From Stomorhina lunata (taxonomy: Eukaryota > Arthropoda > Insecta > Diptera > Rhiniidae): a stretch of DNA of 64,000 bases. Shown in pieces: positions 1 to 10,261 of the stretch. The position numbers and the translations under genes are program-made. How positions within the stretch are numbered: the first letter of the stretch is position 1; each line of letters opens with the position of its first letter. Below the pieces are notes generated by a model that worked only from the letters and a program-made list of their open reading frames with translations, was not told the origin of the DNA and did no database searches. The DNA lies in assembly GCA_933228675.1 (NCBI GenBank), contig OW121740.1, positions 156,229,828 to 156,293,827 on the forward strand. The letters are read 5' to 3'.

Positions 1-3000
1 ACTTGTTCACGAAGTATACCTAAGAGCGCCTTTGGCCCAGCGTGTAAATGTTTCACGTGGAGATACTTTATGTACAAAATAGTAAAGTGATGATTTTTCG
101 GCAACAAAGCAGGAAACTTAGCATCATAGGAAAACGATGAATTCGCTAATCTGCCTCCAACCCTAAGAATAGGTATCGATTTTTTGTAGCTAGGCATTTG
201 TTGTACAAAGGGCGATAATTTTTGTAAACTCGGTTGCAAGATTTCTCCATTTGAAAGACGATCAATTTCAGTGCTGAATGTCGATAACTGGATATCGTAA
301 ACGACTTTCCAAAAAGCTAATTGCACCTCTTCGGCAGTGATAAACGAGCTTCTTTTATCTTTATGAAACAACCGATGAACGTATACGATGACGTGAAGGA
401 TACGAAGATATGATGAATGTTTAGCGATGATTTGCGATATTATGGACGTTTTTACAACGAGTGTTTTAAATGATGACTTTTTCATTTCTTCTGTCGGTAA
501 TGTTGGCAAAGATGAATGGTCTCTCGGCCAATATTCTTCATCTTTTTTCAAAAATTCGGGTCCAGTAAACCATTGGGTAGATGATATTTCTGTTGCCAGG
601 CAGCCACGCGACACAACATCAGCCGGATTTTGTTTTGATGGTACATGTCTCCACTCTATGCCTTGAGTAATGTTTTGGATTTCCGAAACTCTATTAGCGA
701 CGAAACACACAAACGATGACGAATGATTTTTAAGCCAGCTTAGGACTATTTTCGAGTCTGACCAGAATACAGTACGATGGTTGTATGGTTGAAATTTGTG
801 ATGGATCTTTGACCAAGTTCGACTCAATAATAACGCAGCACACAGCTCTAGACGAGGTAAAGACTGCTGGACGACTGGGGCAACCTTGGACTTAGCAATT
901 AACAAAGTTGACAGAAATCCATCTTCGTCGGCCACTCTGACATATATGCAGCAACCATACGCCAATTGAGAGGCATCAGAAAATCCGTGGATGTCAAACA
1001 TTGTATTTGGAGATATCTGAACGAATCGTGGCACTTCTATTTGATTAATATATACTAAACTCCTTTCGATTTCTCTCCACCGAATTTTCAAACGGTCGTT
1101 CAATGGCGAGTCCCAATCCAGTTGTTGTTTCCACATTTCTTGTATTAATATTTTACATGAAATAACGATAGGACTTAAAAGTCCCAGCACATCGAAAATT
1201 CTTGCTACTATAGATAGAACAGCTCGTTTTGTTGGAACCTCAAGATATGGGTTTTCGAATCTGAAGCAAAATAGATCTTGATTTGGTTTCCAATACATTC
1301 CTAAGGCTTTCGTAATTTGTTCGTTATTAGATTTTATTTTCATTTCTTGCTCAGAATATGCAATTTCTTGTACATTAGAACTCCATTTTGATAATATCAA
1401 GCCACACTTTTTCAAAATTCCAACAACTTCTGCCTTCTTTGCAGATAGTTCTGCAATAGTTGAGGCTCCAGTGAGGAGGTCATCTACATAAAGATCTTGT
1501 TGAAGAACCTTTGAGCCTAAAGGAAACTCTAGCTTAAAGGTATCGGCGATAAAAAAGAGGCTTCGTATGGCCAAAAATGGGGCGGATGAAGTGCCATACG
1601 TTATAGTGTTAAGCTGGTAAATATCTATAGGATCATTTACATTTTTCCGCCACAAAACTAATTGAAAATTGCGATCTCTCTCGTCTACTAAAAATTGCCG
1701 ATACATCTTACATATATCGGCTGATAATGCAAACTGATGAAGGCGAAAACAAAGTACTGTTGTTATCAAATCTTGCTGGATTGTTGGTCCCACCATTAAT
1801 GTTTCATTTAAAGACACTTGTGTTGATGTTCGAGCCGAAGCATCAAACACCACCCTCAGTTTAGTTGTTGTACTTTGTGGCCGCAAAACTGGGTGATGTG
1901 GAATTACGTAATGTGGTCCATTCAATACTTCAAAACTGACTTGAGTCATATGACCGAGAGCAATGTATTCTGTCATAAACTCTATGTACATCTGTCGTAA
2001 CAACTCATCTTTAAGAAGTCGTTTCTCCAAATATATAAAACGACGACGTGCGGTTTCAAAAGAACTACCTAAATGAGAAAACGAAAGTTTAAAGGGTAGA
2101 CGTACCTTAACTCTTCCACTCTGGTCGAAAACGGTATTTTGTGAAAAGTGTTGTTCACATTGACTTTCTTCTTCTGTTAGTAGTGGTGAAATTTGGGCAA
2201 ACTCTTCAATTTCCCAAAATGATTTTAACATAGAATCTAATTCCTGGTAGCTCGTAACGACATTGCACAAAGCGATTTGATTTTGTGGGACTGAATCAAT
2301 TCTACCCCCAACAATCCATCCGAGAGAGGTATTAAGCATATGTGGAAGACCATTTCCAAGGGAGATTTTGCCGCCAAGGAGCAACTCGAAGAATTGTTCG
2401 GAACTTAAAAGCAAGTCTATACGTTGAGGCAAGTGGAACTGCGGGTCCGCGAGTTCAATTCCTTCAGGAATATTCCAGTTACTTATGTCACAATGCTCTG
2501 ATGGTTGGACCGATGAAATGGACTTTGTGACAGCAAATGTGGACGTAAATTCGACGTCATCGAGGCGAGATTTTAGTGTTGCTGAAACCTTGTACTTCAG
2601 TTGTGTATGGAGATCTGAAACTCCTGCGATTTCTTGATATGAGTTGAACTTCTTAAGGCGAAGGCGATGGACTGTTTCTTGAGTAATCAGGTTAATTTCC
2701 GAGCACGAATCTAGTAGTGCTCGTGCTGGTTGGAAAACTCCAAAACAATCTTTAATCAGAACCATAGCTGTTGGCAATATGTTGCAATAATGACTGCGAA
2801 TAATACTCGATGAATTCGTTGTTACATGAATTGCTGCTCGGCTTGTGGAAGGGTTCGATGGTAAAGCATATGGATTGGGATTTGACGACGAAGAGTGTTG
2901 GTTGGAATTTGGGTATGACGAAGATGGGCGAACGATCGATGATTGTTGATGCGATGCTTGAAGTGACGACGAATTCGAGGATGAATGTGGTTGAGATGAT

Positions 3001-4232
3001 GATGCTTGGTTAGGTTGTTGAACATTTTCATAATTAGAATTGTGTAAGGTTGTATGGTGGGACACACGGCAATTACGACAGCGAAATTTTGATGAACACT
3101 TTGCAACCATATGGCCTTTACGAAGGCAATTAATGCACAATTTAGCACCCTTTACGAAGTCAAATCGATAAGGAACAGGCAAAGCTAGATACGAAGCACA
3201 ACTTCCAATAAAGTGCTCCTTGCTTTGGCAATACTCACATAATGTTTGAGATGTCATGAAGGATGATGCAGTTTTAAATTTGGGCTTTGATATTTCAGGA
3301 TTGGACTCTTTGGTACGGCTTTCTAAAAATTGACATCGACGGCTGAGAATGCCATAGCAATCTTCCCAAGAAGGCAGGGTTTTAAATTCTTGCTTTTCAT
3401 CATATACTGCCTTGGATGATGAATCTATTTTCGATAATACAATATGAATGATGATTGCGTTCATAACGTCCAATTCAGATCCCAATGACAACAACGAACT
3501 TCTCAAAGCAGCGACTTTGTCCAATATTGCTCGCAGCTCTGCAGCGTTTGATTTATTCATTGGCGAAATTGAAAAAAGCGAATTAACGTGATCAATAAAA
3601 ATCAAAGACTTATTGTCATAACGTTCTTTCAAACGGTCCAAAACTTTTTTATAATTTTCTTCAGTTACGGCATATGGTTTTACCACTGCAAGTGCTTGAC
3701 CATTAAGGCAATTTAATAAATAGTTAAATTTATCAATGGCTGCGATACACGGTTCCTCATGAACGAGTGTGGTAAACGTACTAATAAATCTAGAATATTC
3801 GGAGTATTTGCCATCGAAGGTAGGAAGCTTTAATTGAGGAAGACGATTTTGATGAGAAAACGATGAAGTTGTAGTGTTCAAAAAACTTGGGTCATCATGG
3901 GTGTACGGTCGCTTTTTGTCCAATAAATTTACCATGAATGCTTTCGTTTGTATAAAAATCTCTTCAAAATCTGAGCGTCCTTCATCCGACGGATCCAATT
4001 TTTCAATCTGAGTTTGAATATGACTTACGTGTGTAAAATATGACTCGAGAATTTGAAGCCGACATTTTATTATAGTGTAATCGGAATCCGGACCTTCCTT
4101 TTCTATCTTTGTTTTTAATTTTGAAATATTACGTTTCATAACACTTCTTTGAGATTTTAATGTGGGCAAATCCAAAGATTTTGCAGCGTTATTATCGCCT
4201 AGTTGTAAGTTTTCAGTTTTCTCGGTACTCAT
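1..4232 (-). CDS. BEL/Pao LTR retrotransposon Gag-Pol polyprotein, 3' part cut by window edge
   Basis: Seen: I checked every codon from the ATG at 4232-4230 down to position 3 and found no in-frame stop (1,410 codons). Domains in order: a Gag region of DUF1759 type with LPTFDG near residues 136-141; CCHC zinc knuckles at about 332-345 and 366-379, followed by a Cys/His-rich stretch; an aspartic-protease-like motif LLDSCSE with D at 508; the reverse transcriptase catalytic YVDD at 915-918; an RNase H-like region with FSDAS (D at about 1086) and NPADVVSRG at 1202-1210; and at the left edge the His-rich start of the integrase zinc-binding domain (HHF...HVKHLHAGP). Known: one continuous Gag-Pol frame in this order is typical of BEL/Pao. 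The integrase core and 3' LTR lie outside the window. Odd: the protease motif has Cys where Gly is usual (DSG). Inference: a young, possibly still functional copy. The start fits the leader and primer site upstream. Confidence 0.92.
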   Translation of the reverse strand, partial: MSTEKTENLQLGDNNAAKSLDLPTLKSQRSVMKRNISKLKTKIEKEGPDSDYTIIKCRLQILESYFTHVSHIQTQIEKLDPSDEGRSDFEEIFIQTKAFMVNLLDKKRPYTHDDPSFLNTTTSSFSHQNRLPQLKLPTFDGKYSEYSRFISTFTTLVHEEPCIAAIDKFNYLLNCLNGQALAVVKPYAVTEENYKKVLDRLKERYDNKSLIFIDHVNSLFSISPMNKSNAAELRAILDKVAALRSSLLSLGSELDVMNAIIIHIVLSKIDSSSKAVYDEKQEFKTLPSWEDCYGILSRRCQFLESRTKESNPEISKPKFKTASSFMTSQTLCEYCQSKEHFIGSCASYLALPVPYRFDFVKGAKLCINCLRKGHMVAKCSSKFRCRNCRVSHHTTLHNSNYENVQQPNQASSSQPHSSSNSSSLQASHQQSSIVRPSSSYPNSNQHSSSSNPNPYALPSNPSTSRAAIHVTTNSSSIIRSHYCNILPTAMVLIKDCFGVFQPARALLDSCSEINLITQETVHRLRLKKFNSYQEIAGVSDLHTQLKYKVSATLKSRLDDVEFTSTFAVTKSISSVQPSEHCDISNWNIPEGIELADPQFHLPQRIDLLLSSEQFFELLLGGKISLGNGLPHMLNTSLGWIVGGRIDSVPQNQIALCNVVTSYQELDSMLKSFWEIEEFAQISPLLTEEESQCEQHFSQNTVFDQSGRVKVRLPFKLSFSHLGSSFETARRRFIYLEKRLLKDELLRQMYIEFMTEYIALGHMTQVSFEVLNGPHYVIPHHPVLRPQSTTTKLRVVFDASARTSTQVSLNETLMVGPTIQQDLITTVLCFRLHQFALSADICKMYRQFLVDERDRNFQLVLWRKNVNDPIDIYQLNTITYGTSSAPFLAIRSLFFIADTFKLEFPLGSKVLQQDLYVDDLLTGASTIAELSAKKAEVVGILKKCGLILSKWSSNVQEIAYSEQEMKIKSNNEQITKALGMYWKPNQDLFCFRFENPYLEVPTKRAVLSIVARIFDVLGLLSPIVISCKILIQEMWKQQLDWDSPLNDRLKIRWREIERSLVYINQIEVPRFVQISPNTMFDIHGFSDASQLAYGCCIYVRVADEDGFLSTLLIAKSKVAPVVQQSLPRLELCAALLLSRTWSKIHHKFQPYNHRTVFWSDSKIVLSWLKNHSSSFVCFVANRVSEIQNITQGIEWRHVPSKQNPADVVSRGCLATEISSTQWFTGPEFLKKDEEYWPRDHSSLPTLPTEEMKKSSFKTLVVKTSIISQIIAKHSSYLRILHVIVYVHRLFHKDKRSSFITAEEVQLAFWKVVYDIQLSTFSTEIDRLSNGEILQPSLQKLSPFVQQMPSYKKSIPILRVGGRLANSSFSYDAKFPALLPKNHHFTILYIKYLHVKHLHAGPKALLGILREQ

Positions 4233-4872
4233 TTTGGTTAAGTTCCAGAAGATGGTACTAAATTGACAAATGTTTAAAATGTGCCAACACTGACTCCAAT
4301 GCAAAATCCAATGTATGTATGTTGTGTATGTGTGTCGCGTGGTGCTAAGAAAGAAATACCTCAACAAAATGATGAGTGGAGATATGAGTAAATATTTCGA
4401 TTACTTACGTTAGCAGCTGGCTAGTTTTTGGTTTAAGTACAAGTGATGCTGTTATTTTTACTAACTCTATTTGGTTTGACTGCGTATGTAGGTAGATGCG
4501 TAAACCAGAGGATTTTGTTTGCTGACGACGATAATGTTTGAAGCTTTTCCTCTGCCGACGATGAAGTTTGATGTATGCAATTTGCTGCCTATACTAGTGA
4601 TGTTGCTAACGATGATGATGTTTGACTGACGATGATAATGAAGAATAGATGATAATGAAGCCAGACGATAATATGTGTTGACGATTAAAATATTATGACA
4701 TTGGGCATGACCTCTGTTAATATTCTTTAGTCGTTTCCTTTACACAACACTTTTAGCAAAATTTATTTAATTTCAAATGTATTATTTTGAACAGTTTTAT
4801 AATTTAAAACACTCTGTTATTTATAAAAGTTTTCGATAAAGTTTTATTTGTTTTAATAGAACCACTAATGGG
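4233..4872 (-). other. Untranslated leader of the BEL/Pao element
   Basis: About 640 bases lie between the primer-binding site and the Gag start codon. No long frame is seen. Positions 4520-4690 hold imperfect GACGATGATAATG-like repeats. By position this is the genomic-RNA leader, where packaging signals would lie; none can be named from sequence. Confidence 0.6.
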
Positions 4873-4889
4873 TCCTGTCACGGTCGCCA
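4873..4889 (-). promoter_or_regulatory. Primer-binding site matching tRNA-Arg(UCG)
   Basis: On the minus strand the site begins TGGCGACCGTGACAGG. It is complementary to a tRNA 3' end of the form CCTGTCACGGTCG plus CCA, which I recognise as insect tRNA-Arg with anticodon UCG. It sits a few bases inside the end of the 5' LTR, as required for minus-strand DNA priming. The tRNA identity is from memory. Confidence 0.75.
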
Positions 4890-4894
4890 ATTTA

Positions 4895-5200
4895 TGTGTA
4901 CGAAGAAATAAAAGACGTTTTATTGTTTAATTTATGCGTTTCAAACGAAGGTTCTCGATGCAATGAATTGCAAAGAATTTTATTTTTATTTAAAACCCAA
5001 ATAAGTAAATAAGAAAACAAGTAAATTATTACTGTTATGAATTCAGCTACTATTTACTTATAGTGATGTACATACATATGTAATGAGAGATTTTAAGAAC
5101 AAGTTATTTAAATTTTGAGAGCATTAAAACAACAAATTGTTAATTTTAAATAGAAAGGGAATGATAATCAAAAAATGCTAAGTACAAAATTGTGACTATA
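4895..5200 (-). repeat. 5' LTR of the BEL/Pao element (outer end not fixed)
   Basis: On the minus strand the LTR would end ...TACACA just before the primer site. A polyadenylation signal AATAAA occurs 20-30 bases before that end (plus-strand TTTATT at 4918-4923). The outer boundary cannot be placed, because the second LTR is outside the window and no clear partner terminus is seen before the satellite starts near 5208. The length is therefore about 240-310 bases at most. Confidence 0.5.
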
Positions 5201-5207
5201 CATTTCT

Positions 5208-5465
5208 AAAAATTCATAAATCAAAATTTTATATGAAAAATTTGTTATACGAATTTTTTATGAAAATTTTTTCCGTAAGAATTTTTAGATTGAAAATTTT
5301 CTATAAAAATTTGTTAACCGAAAATTTTCTATAAAAATGTTTATATCAGAAATTTTCTATAAAAATTTTTATATTATAATTCTCTATAAAAATTTGTATA
5401 GCGAATATTTAACATCTAAAAATTTTTATATATAAAATTTATTTAATATAAAATTTTGTTTAAAA
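5208..5465 (+). repeat. A+T-rich ~30-bp satellite block (forward linker orientation)
   Basis: Repeated AAAATTTTCTATAAAAAT units with variable linkers such as TTAACCG. This is the first block of the satellite superfamily in the window. It runs directly into the inverted-repeat element at 5461. Confidence 0.75.
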
Positions 5466-5641
5466 AATAAATTGTATTCGCATTTGATCCCTATATATTA
5501 CATTTATTTATTAATGTAATAGACAATTTGTTGATAAAAGCCAAAAAATGTCTGCGGAGAATCAGATTGCTCGTGCGTTTAATTTTGTTCAGTTGATAAT
5601 CTGAGCTTTTACTTATCGTTTACAAACATAATTCGTAATGA

Positions 5642-6082
5642 TTATGTTTGTAAAATAGGTAATAATGCTAGGTTTTCGATCTGTCCAAAGATTCTTCGTA
5701 GAATTTTCCTCTCAAATACTCCAAGGATAGCTTCATCTGTCCATGATTCAGCACCATACAATAACACGGGTAGTATGAGCGTTTTATAGAGCGTGATTTT
5801 AGTTCTTACAGAGAGGACTTTATTTCTTAGCTGTTTGCTTAGTCCAAAATAGCATCGATTGGCAAGTATGATTCTACGTTTGATTTCGAAGCTTATATCG
5901 TTGTTGATGTTCACAGCGGTACCAAGGTATACAAATTCTTTTACAACCTCGAAGCTATAGTTCTCAACGGACACATGAGATCCGATTCTAGTGGTCTGTC
6001 TGCCTGTAGAAACCATCAGTTTTGTTTTTGATTCATTTACAGCTAGACCCATTTTGTTTGATTCCTTCTCGATATTGGAAGA
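5642..6082 (-). pseudogene. LINE reverse transcriptase C-terminal fragment
   Basis: A 136-residue open frame with a few more in-frame codons upstream (to about 6082) shows late RT and thumb motifs of non-LTR retrotransposons: GLAVNESKTK, FVYLGTAVN with NNDI, ANRCYFGLSKQL, TLYKTLILPVLLYGAESWT and FERKILRRIFG. The catalytic YADD box and all earlier RT motifs are absent, so this is a 5'-truncated piece. Between YGAESWT and DEAILGVFERK a few residues (usually LTKA-like) seem to be missing. The frame ends soon after FG in unrelated sequence. It lies inside the inverted-repeat element. It cannot encode an active enzyme. The exact LINE clade is not resolved. Confidence 0.8.
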
Positions 6083-6087
6083 GGCGG

Positions 6088-6330
6088 CAGTTGGATGACG
6101 TAGGGGATGTTGGATACCATGTAACGGTTCTGATCGGTTTAACTTGGTAAACCCAGGCTAATCTTGGTCTATCCATCATCTCAATTGTAGACACTTACCT
6201 CAATTGTGGGTAGCTACTTTAACTGCCGTTAAAGCAGTGAGCAAACAAGTGCCGTGTGTTCTCCCATAAGAACGATAAAAACATGGGTCAAGGACGTCTG
6301 GCTAGTAACCCACTCCTGGAAAAAACTTAC
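6088..6330 (+). repeat. Dispersed repeat family C, copy 1
   Basis: Begins GTAGGGGATGTTGGATACCA and ends near CTAGTAACCCACTCCTGGAA. It is homologous to 23041-23230 and, inverted, to 62410-62600 (same order: GGGGATGTTG, TTGGTAAGCCCA, CATCTCAACTGTGGAC, GGGCTAGTAACC). It is more diverged from those two than they are from each other. The parent element was not identified. Confidence 0.65.
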
Positions 6331-6422
6331 TATGAAAAAGCAAAAAATGAAAAAGCAAATTGTTTATTACATTAATAAATAAATGTAATAGATAGGTTTC
6401 AAATCGAATACAATTTATTTTT

Positions 6423-7129
6423 ATAGCCTTCACCACCAAAGGTGGAAAGGGTATTATAAGTTTGTGCTGATGTATGTAACGCATAGAATTGTCTTAGACC
6501 CACCTTTTAGTATACCAATAGGCCTAGAATCACTTTCTGAGTCGATTTTGTAATCAAACTACAGGTCGCAATTCTAAAGATTATTTGATGAAATTTGGCA
6601 CAGATCATTTTTTTGATAATGGGACCATCAAAATCGGTAAATTATTTATGGTACCTCCCAAGGGTGTCACTTACCGAAATTGATATATTGGCCACAAATA
6701 TAAATATTTTTTCATGAAATTTAAATAAAAATACTGCTAATGTAAATTAAAATCACTGTACCAAATTTCGTTGAAATCGGTCCACATTTGACCATAGCTC
6801 CCATACAAACCCTTCTTTAAAAACGCCCTAAATGAGACAAAAATCACTAAAACGCTCGTAAATCTAAAGATGATGAGAACTTCAAGTTTATTTATCATTG
6901 CACACATAATTTTTGTAACAACTATAATCAATTTCCCAAATTTCGAGATAATCGGTCCACATTTGACCCTAGCTCGCATATAAGTCCAAATGACGGAAAC
7001 AGCTTAAATATATAAGTTTTGAGAAAGCAAATATTTGTCTTTATACAGGAAAAATAACACCTTTGACCTTAATGGTGACGGGTATCGTATGGTCGGACTT
7101 GGCCGACTATAGCACTTTCTTACTTGTTT
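6423..7129 (+). mobile_element. Family B dispersed repeat, copy 1
   Basis: It starts with the hairpin CCTTCACCACC...GGTGGAAAGGGT. It contains family landmarks (GTGCTGATGTATGTAACGCA, GAGTCGATTT, CTACAGGTCGCAATTCTAAA, GGTACCTCCCA, CGGTCCACATTTGACC). It ends GTGACGGGTATCGTATGGTC...CACTTTCTTACTTGTTT. It is full length but lacks the GTCCGTCTGGCTGGCTGG section. There is no conserved coding frame; open frames on both strands only reflect shared sequence. Confidence 0.85.
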
Positions 7130-7139
7130 GAATTATATT

Positions 7140-7560
7140 TACATCCCGACTATTTTATTTTTTTTTTTTTTATAAAAATTTTTGTAGCGAAAACTTTTCT
7201 ATTAATATTTTTTTTAACGAAAATTTTCCCAAAAAATTTATAAATCGAAAATTTTATATGAAAATTCGTATAAAAGTAATTTTTTATGAAATTTTTTGTA
7301 GCGAAAACTTTTCTATGAAAATTTTTTATAAAAATATATGTATCGAAAATTTTCATGTATGAAATTTTTTTTTTCTAAATTTTTATAGCAAAATCTTTTC
7401 TATCGAAAACTTAGTTTTAAAAATTTTATCTATAAATTTTCTTTAAAAATTTGTACAGAAAATTTTCTGTTCAAATTTGCATATTGAAAATTTTTCTTTA
7501 AAGAATTTTATAGCGTAGGATGTTCTATAAAGATTTTTATAGCGTCTTACTCGTTTTGAA
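7140..7560 (-). repeat. A+T-rich ~30-bp satellite block
   Basis: Runs of GCGAAAACTTTTCTAT and AAAATTTTTGTA-like units. Minus-strand frames read as Lys/Phe/Ile-rich peptide repeats and are not genes. The block follows the end of a family-B copy after a few bases. Confidence 0.7.
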
Positions 7561-8418
7561 AAGTTTTTTTTTTATTACAATGCTTACTACTCCGGACTAA
7601 AAGGTCAATAACTTAATGAACAGAAATATGTAATATCCAAAAAAAATTTTTAAGTTTTAATTGAAAGCTTTCTATAACGATTGCAATTAAATAATCATTT
7701 AAAACTTCTTTCACAAAATTTATTTAGTTAACAAAAAAATTTCCCACTGCGGCACATGTAGCAAATTTGAATAAATTTACTCAAGTACTTATAATTAAAT
7801 ATTTAATAAGTTTCATTATCCAATAATGTCATACTCAAAAAAAGATGATATATAAAAAAAAACTTAAAACGTACTTATGACACTCGCATCCACAAAACAT
7901 GCAACAAATTAGTAAAAAAAGGGCAAATTATAAAAATGTATTTTGTGGCAAGAACACGACTTGTAAGTAGATGGTAGAATTTTTCAATTAAAAAACATTT
8001 AAGTAATCCGCAGTTACTTAAGGCTCTGCGTTTGTACTGCGCGATGGCTGCAAGCATGAAATTTAGTTTTTCATTCCTTTCTTACACTTCATTTCCGCAC
8101 TAAACTCATTCCACATTGAGGCTCTTGTTTCCTTTAAATTTTTGTGGCATGATGTCTGTTAATGCGGCAGGCAACAAGAAGGCTTGCTTCAGGCTATGTT
8201 GCAGCATGCTGTGGCCCGTGAGTTGTGTTTGAGTCAGTATCAGTCAGTTTTGTTGCTTTATATTTTTTATTTCGGCATTTTTGTATTAAATAGCTTCATG
8301 CCACGAAAATGTATTATTTAGTTCCTTTAACTTCATAAAGTAGCTGTGGAAAATTGTCGACAAAATCCTTTACTTTTTTTCTTTCCTTAGTTTTTCGCTA
8401 AATTTTCTTTAGTTTTTT
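7561..8418. other. Intergenic sequence, no gene seen
   Basis: A+T-rich unique-looking sequence with a less biased patch at 8080-8260. A 60-codon minus-strand frame at 7875-8057 has no recognisable domain. No RNA gene or repeat boundary was found. Confidence 0.5.
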
Positions 8419-9170
8419 ATACCCTTCACCACCATAAGTGGAAAGGGTATTATAAGTTTGTGCTGATGTATGTAACGCATAGAAATATTTGTCTAAGACC
8501 CATCTTTTAGTATACCAATAAGCTTAGAATCACGTCAGTCTGGCTGGCTGGACCCCCATGTAAACCTTGTAATCCAACTACAGGTCGCAATTCTAAAGAT
8601 AATTTGATGAAATTTGGCACAGATCATTTGTTTGATAATGGGACCATGGCTATTGAAATTCGTCAATATCGGTTCATTATTTATGGTACCTCCCACAGGT
8701 CCCACTTCCCGGAATTGATATATTGGCCACAAAAATCAATGTTTTTTAAATCATATACGGCTTATGTAAACCTAAATCACTGTACCAAATTTCGTTGAAA
8801 TCGGTCTACATTTGACCATAGCTCCTATACAAACTCTTTTCTCAAAACGCACTAAATGGGACTAAAAGGCTCGTAAATCCGAATGTAATGAGAATTTTAA
8901 GTTTATTTTTTGCATACATAATTTTTGTAACCACTGTAATAATGTAATTCGCCAAATTTCGAGACCATCGGTCTACATTTGAACCTAGCTCTCATATAAG
9001 TCCAAATTACGGAAACAGCTTAAATGTGTAAGTTTTGAGAATATGTTTGTATGATGGCAAAATTTAGCAAATATTTGTCTTTAATTAGTAAAAAGAACAC
9101 CTTTGACCTTAGTGGTGAAGGGTATCGTATGGTCGGGCTTGACCGACTATAGCACTTTCTTACTTGTTTT
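8419..9170 (+). mobile_element. Family B dispersed repeat, copy 2
   Basis: A complete copy from ATACCCTTCACCACCATAAG to CACTTTCTTACTTGTTTT. Terminal ATACCCTTCACCAC and GTGGTGAAGGGTAT are inverted copies of each other, with about 45 further bases outside the right one (GGTCGGGCTTGACCGACTAT hairpin). The pentameric run of GTCCGTC is reduced in this copy. Confidence 0.88.
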
Positions 9171-9975
9171 TTGCTAGAGTGTATTTGACACTGACACTCT
9201 ACTTTTTCATTTTGAACATCTTTCTTTTCGGGTTTTTTGTCTCATTTTCAATGAATTTAGTCTGGCATGAGCAGGATTTTAACATCTTGGGTGTTTTTAT
9301 TACTTTTTGTGTATTTTTTCAATTATATTATGGTATAGTATGATAGTTTGATGGCTTAAAGATTCGTATCTTCTCGAGTCTTATATATAATTGATTTTCC
9401 AGTATTTGCGTCTTGTTTACTCTAAATTGATCTTAAATACTCCAAAGTTTATTTCTTGTGGAATAAATCGTGCTTCACCAAATGTTTTTTTTCTATTTCT
9501 CTGAAGTAAAAAAATCTCTGTTAGTATTTATTTCGTTTGTCTTTTTACTCTGGGTACAAATTGTTGAAAATTGCTTTTTAATGATGGAAAATTTAACACC
9601 ATCATCTGCTAATAGCAACAGCAGCAGCAGAAGCATCATCATCAGCAACAACACAGTAGCAACAAGAAATCTTGTTGATGCTAACAGCAGCACTGTCAAA
9701 GAAAACAACAATAACAAAGAAAACTAAACCAAAAAAGTTTCTAATAGAGTAAGAAATCCCCTCCGCAAATAAAACTTAAAACGTTTAATGATGAAGTATT
9801 TTATCTAATGTGGCACTATGGGTAAAAACGATAAAAGTGTGGTAGAAAATAGTAATAAAATATATAAAAACTTTTTTGTCACCATAATCTTATTTACAAT
9901 TTTTTAATAAAATCATATTTTTAATAAAATTTTTATAGATTTAAAGAATTTTTAAGTAAAATTATATATTTCTAA
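9171..9975. other. Intergenic; Ser/Asn-rich low-complexity frame at 9470-9727
   Basis: Mostly A+T-rich sequence. Positions 9610-9720 are CAG/CAA/CAT triplet-rich and open on both strands. The plus frame (85 codons) starts with a hydrophobic stretch and ends Ser/Asn-rich; the minus frame reads poly-Leu. Triplet repeats can explain both, and no splice sites or domains support a gene. Dipteran coding exons can look like this, so it is noted but not called. Confidence 0.35.
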
Positions 9976-10200
9976 TTTGGCATGACCAGTTTCCGACAGG
10001 TGGCGTCACTGAAAATTACTCAGAATGAATTTAATTGAAAACTGTGCATTTGATGATCTTTAGCAAAGTTGTTGCGCATGATTAGGAAGTTTCTAATTTG
10101 GTGCGACTAATTTTCGCCAGATGGCGCCAACAATAAAAATTAATTGAATCGTAAACCAGCATTTGATTATGTGTTGCAAAGACTCAACTTTATTCTGAGG
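9976..10200 (+). repeat. Imperfect tandem duplication, ~115-bp unit, two copies
   Basis: Unit 1 begins TTTCTAATTTGGCATGACCA and contains CAGGTGGCGTCACTGAAAAT. Unit 2 (from about 10089) begins TTTCTAATTTGGTGCGACTA and contains CAGATGGCGCCAACAATAAA. The units share order and spacing but are clearly diverged. Function unknown. Confidence 0.6.
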
Positions 10201-10261
10201 TACCTAAATTCTTTATAGAAAAAATTGTTTTGCGTAAAAAAATCAATACATTTTACATCAA

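Larger units (their letters stand above)
5461..6422. mobile_element. Element with ~73-bp terminal inverted repeats enclosing LINE-derived sequence
   Basis: The sequence at 5461-5537 recurs inverted at 6350-6422 (about 73 bases with roughly 7 differences). Both arms contain the internal palindrome TTACATTTATTTATTAATGTAA. Between them are a minus-strand LINE reverse transcriptase fragment and a family-C segment. The arm resembles the start of the segments at 35142 and 46693 (TTACAAT...ATTGTAATAAATAG, then TTTTGATAAAA and AAAAAATGT). A family-B copy begins at the next base. It could be a composite formed by recombination rather than one transposing unit. Confidence 0.6.

Noticed and set aside
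2810..3148. Frames on both strands over the Gag region (His-rich 108 codons minus, Met-rich 67 codons plus)
   Set aside because: Shadow frames of the Ser/Asn-rich linker of the real BEL/Pao polyprotein.
9470..9727. 85-codon frame with hydrophobic start and Ser/Asn tail, like a secreted small protein
   Set aside because: The tail is a CAG/CAA microsatellite, the reverse strand is equally open, and no splice, polyadenylation or domain evidence supports it.
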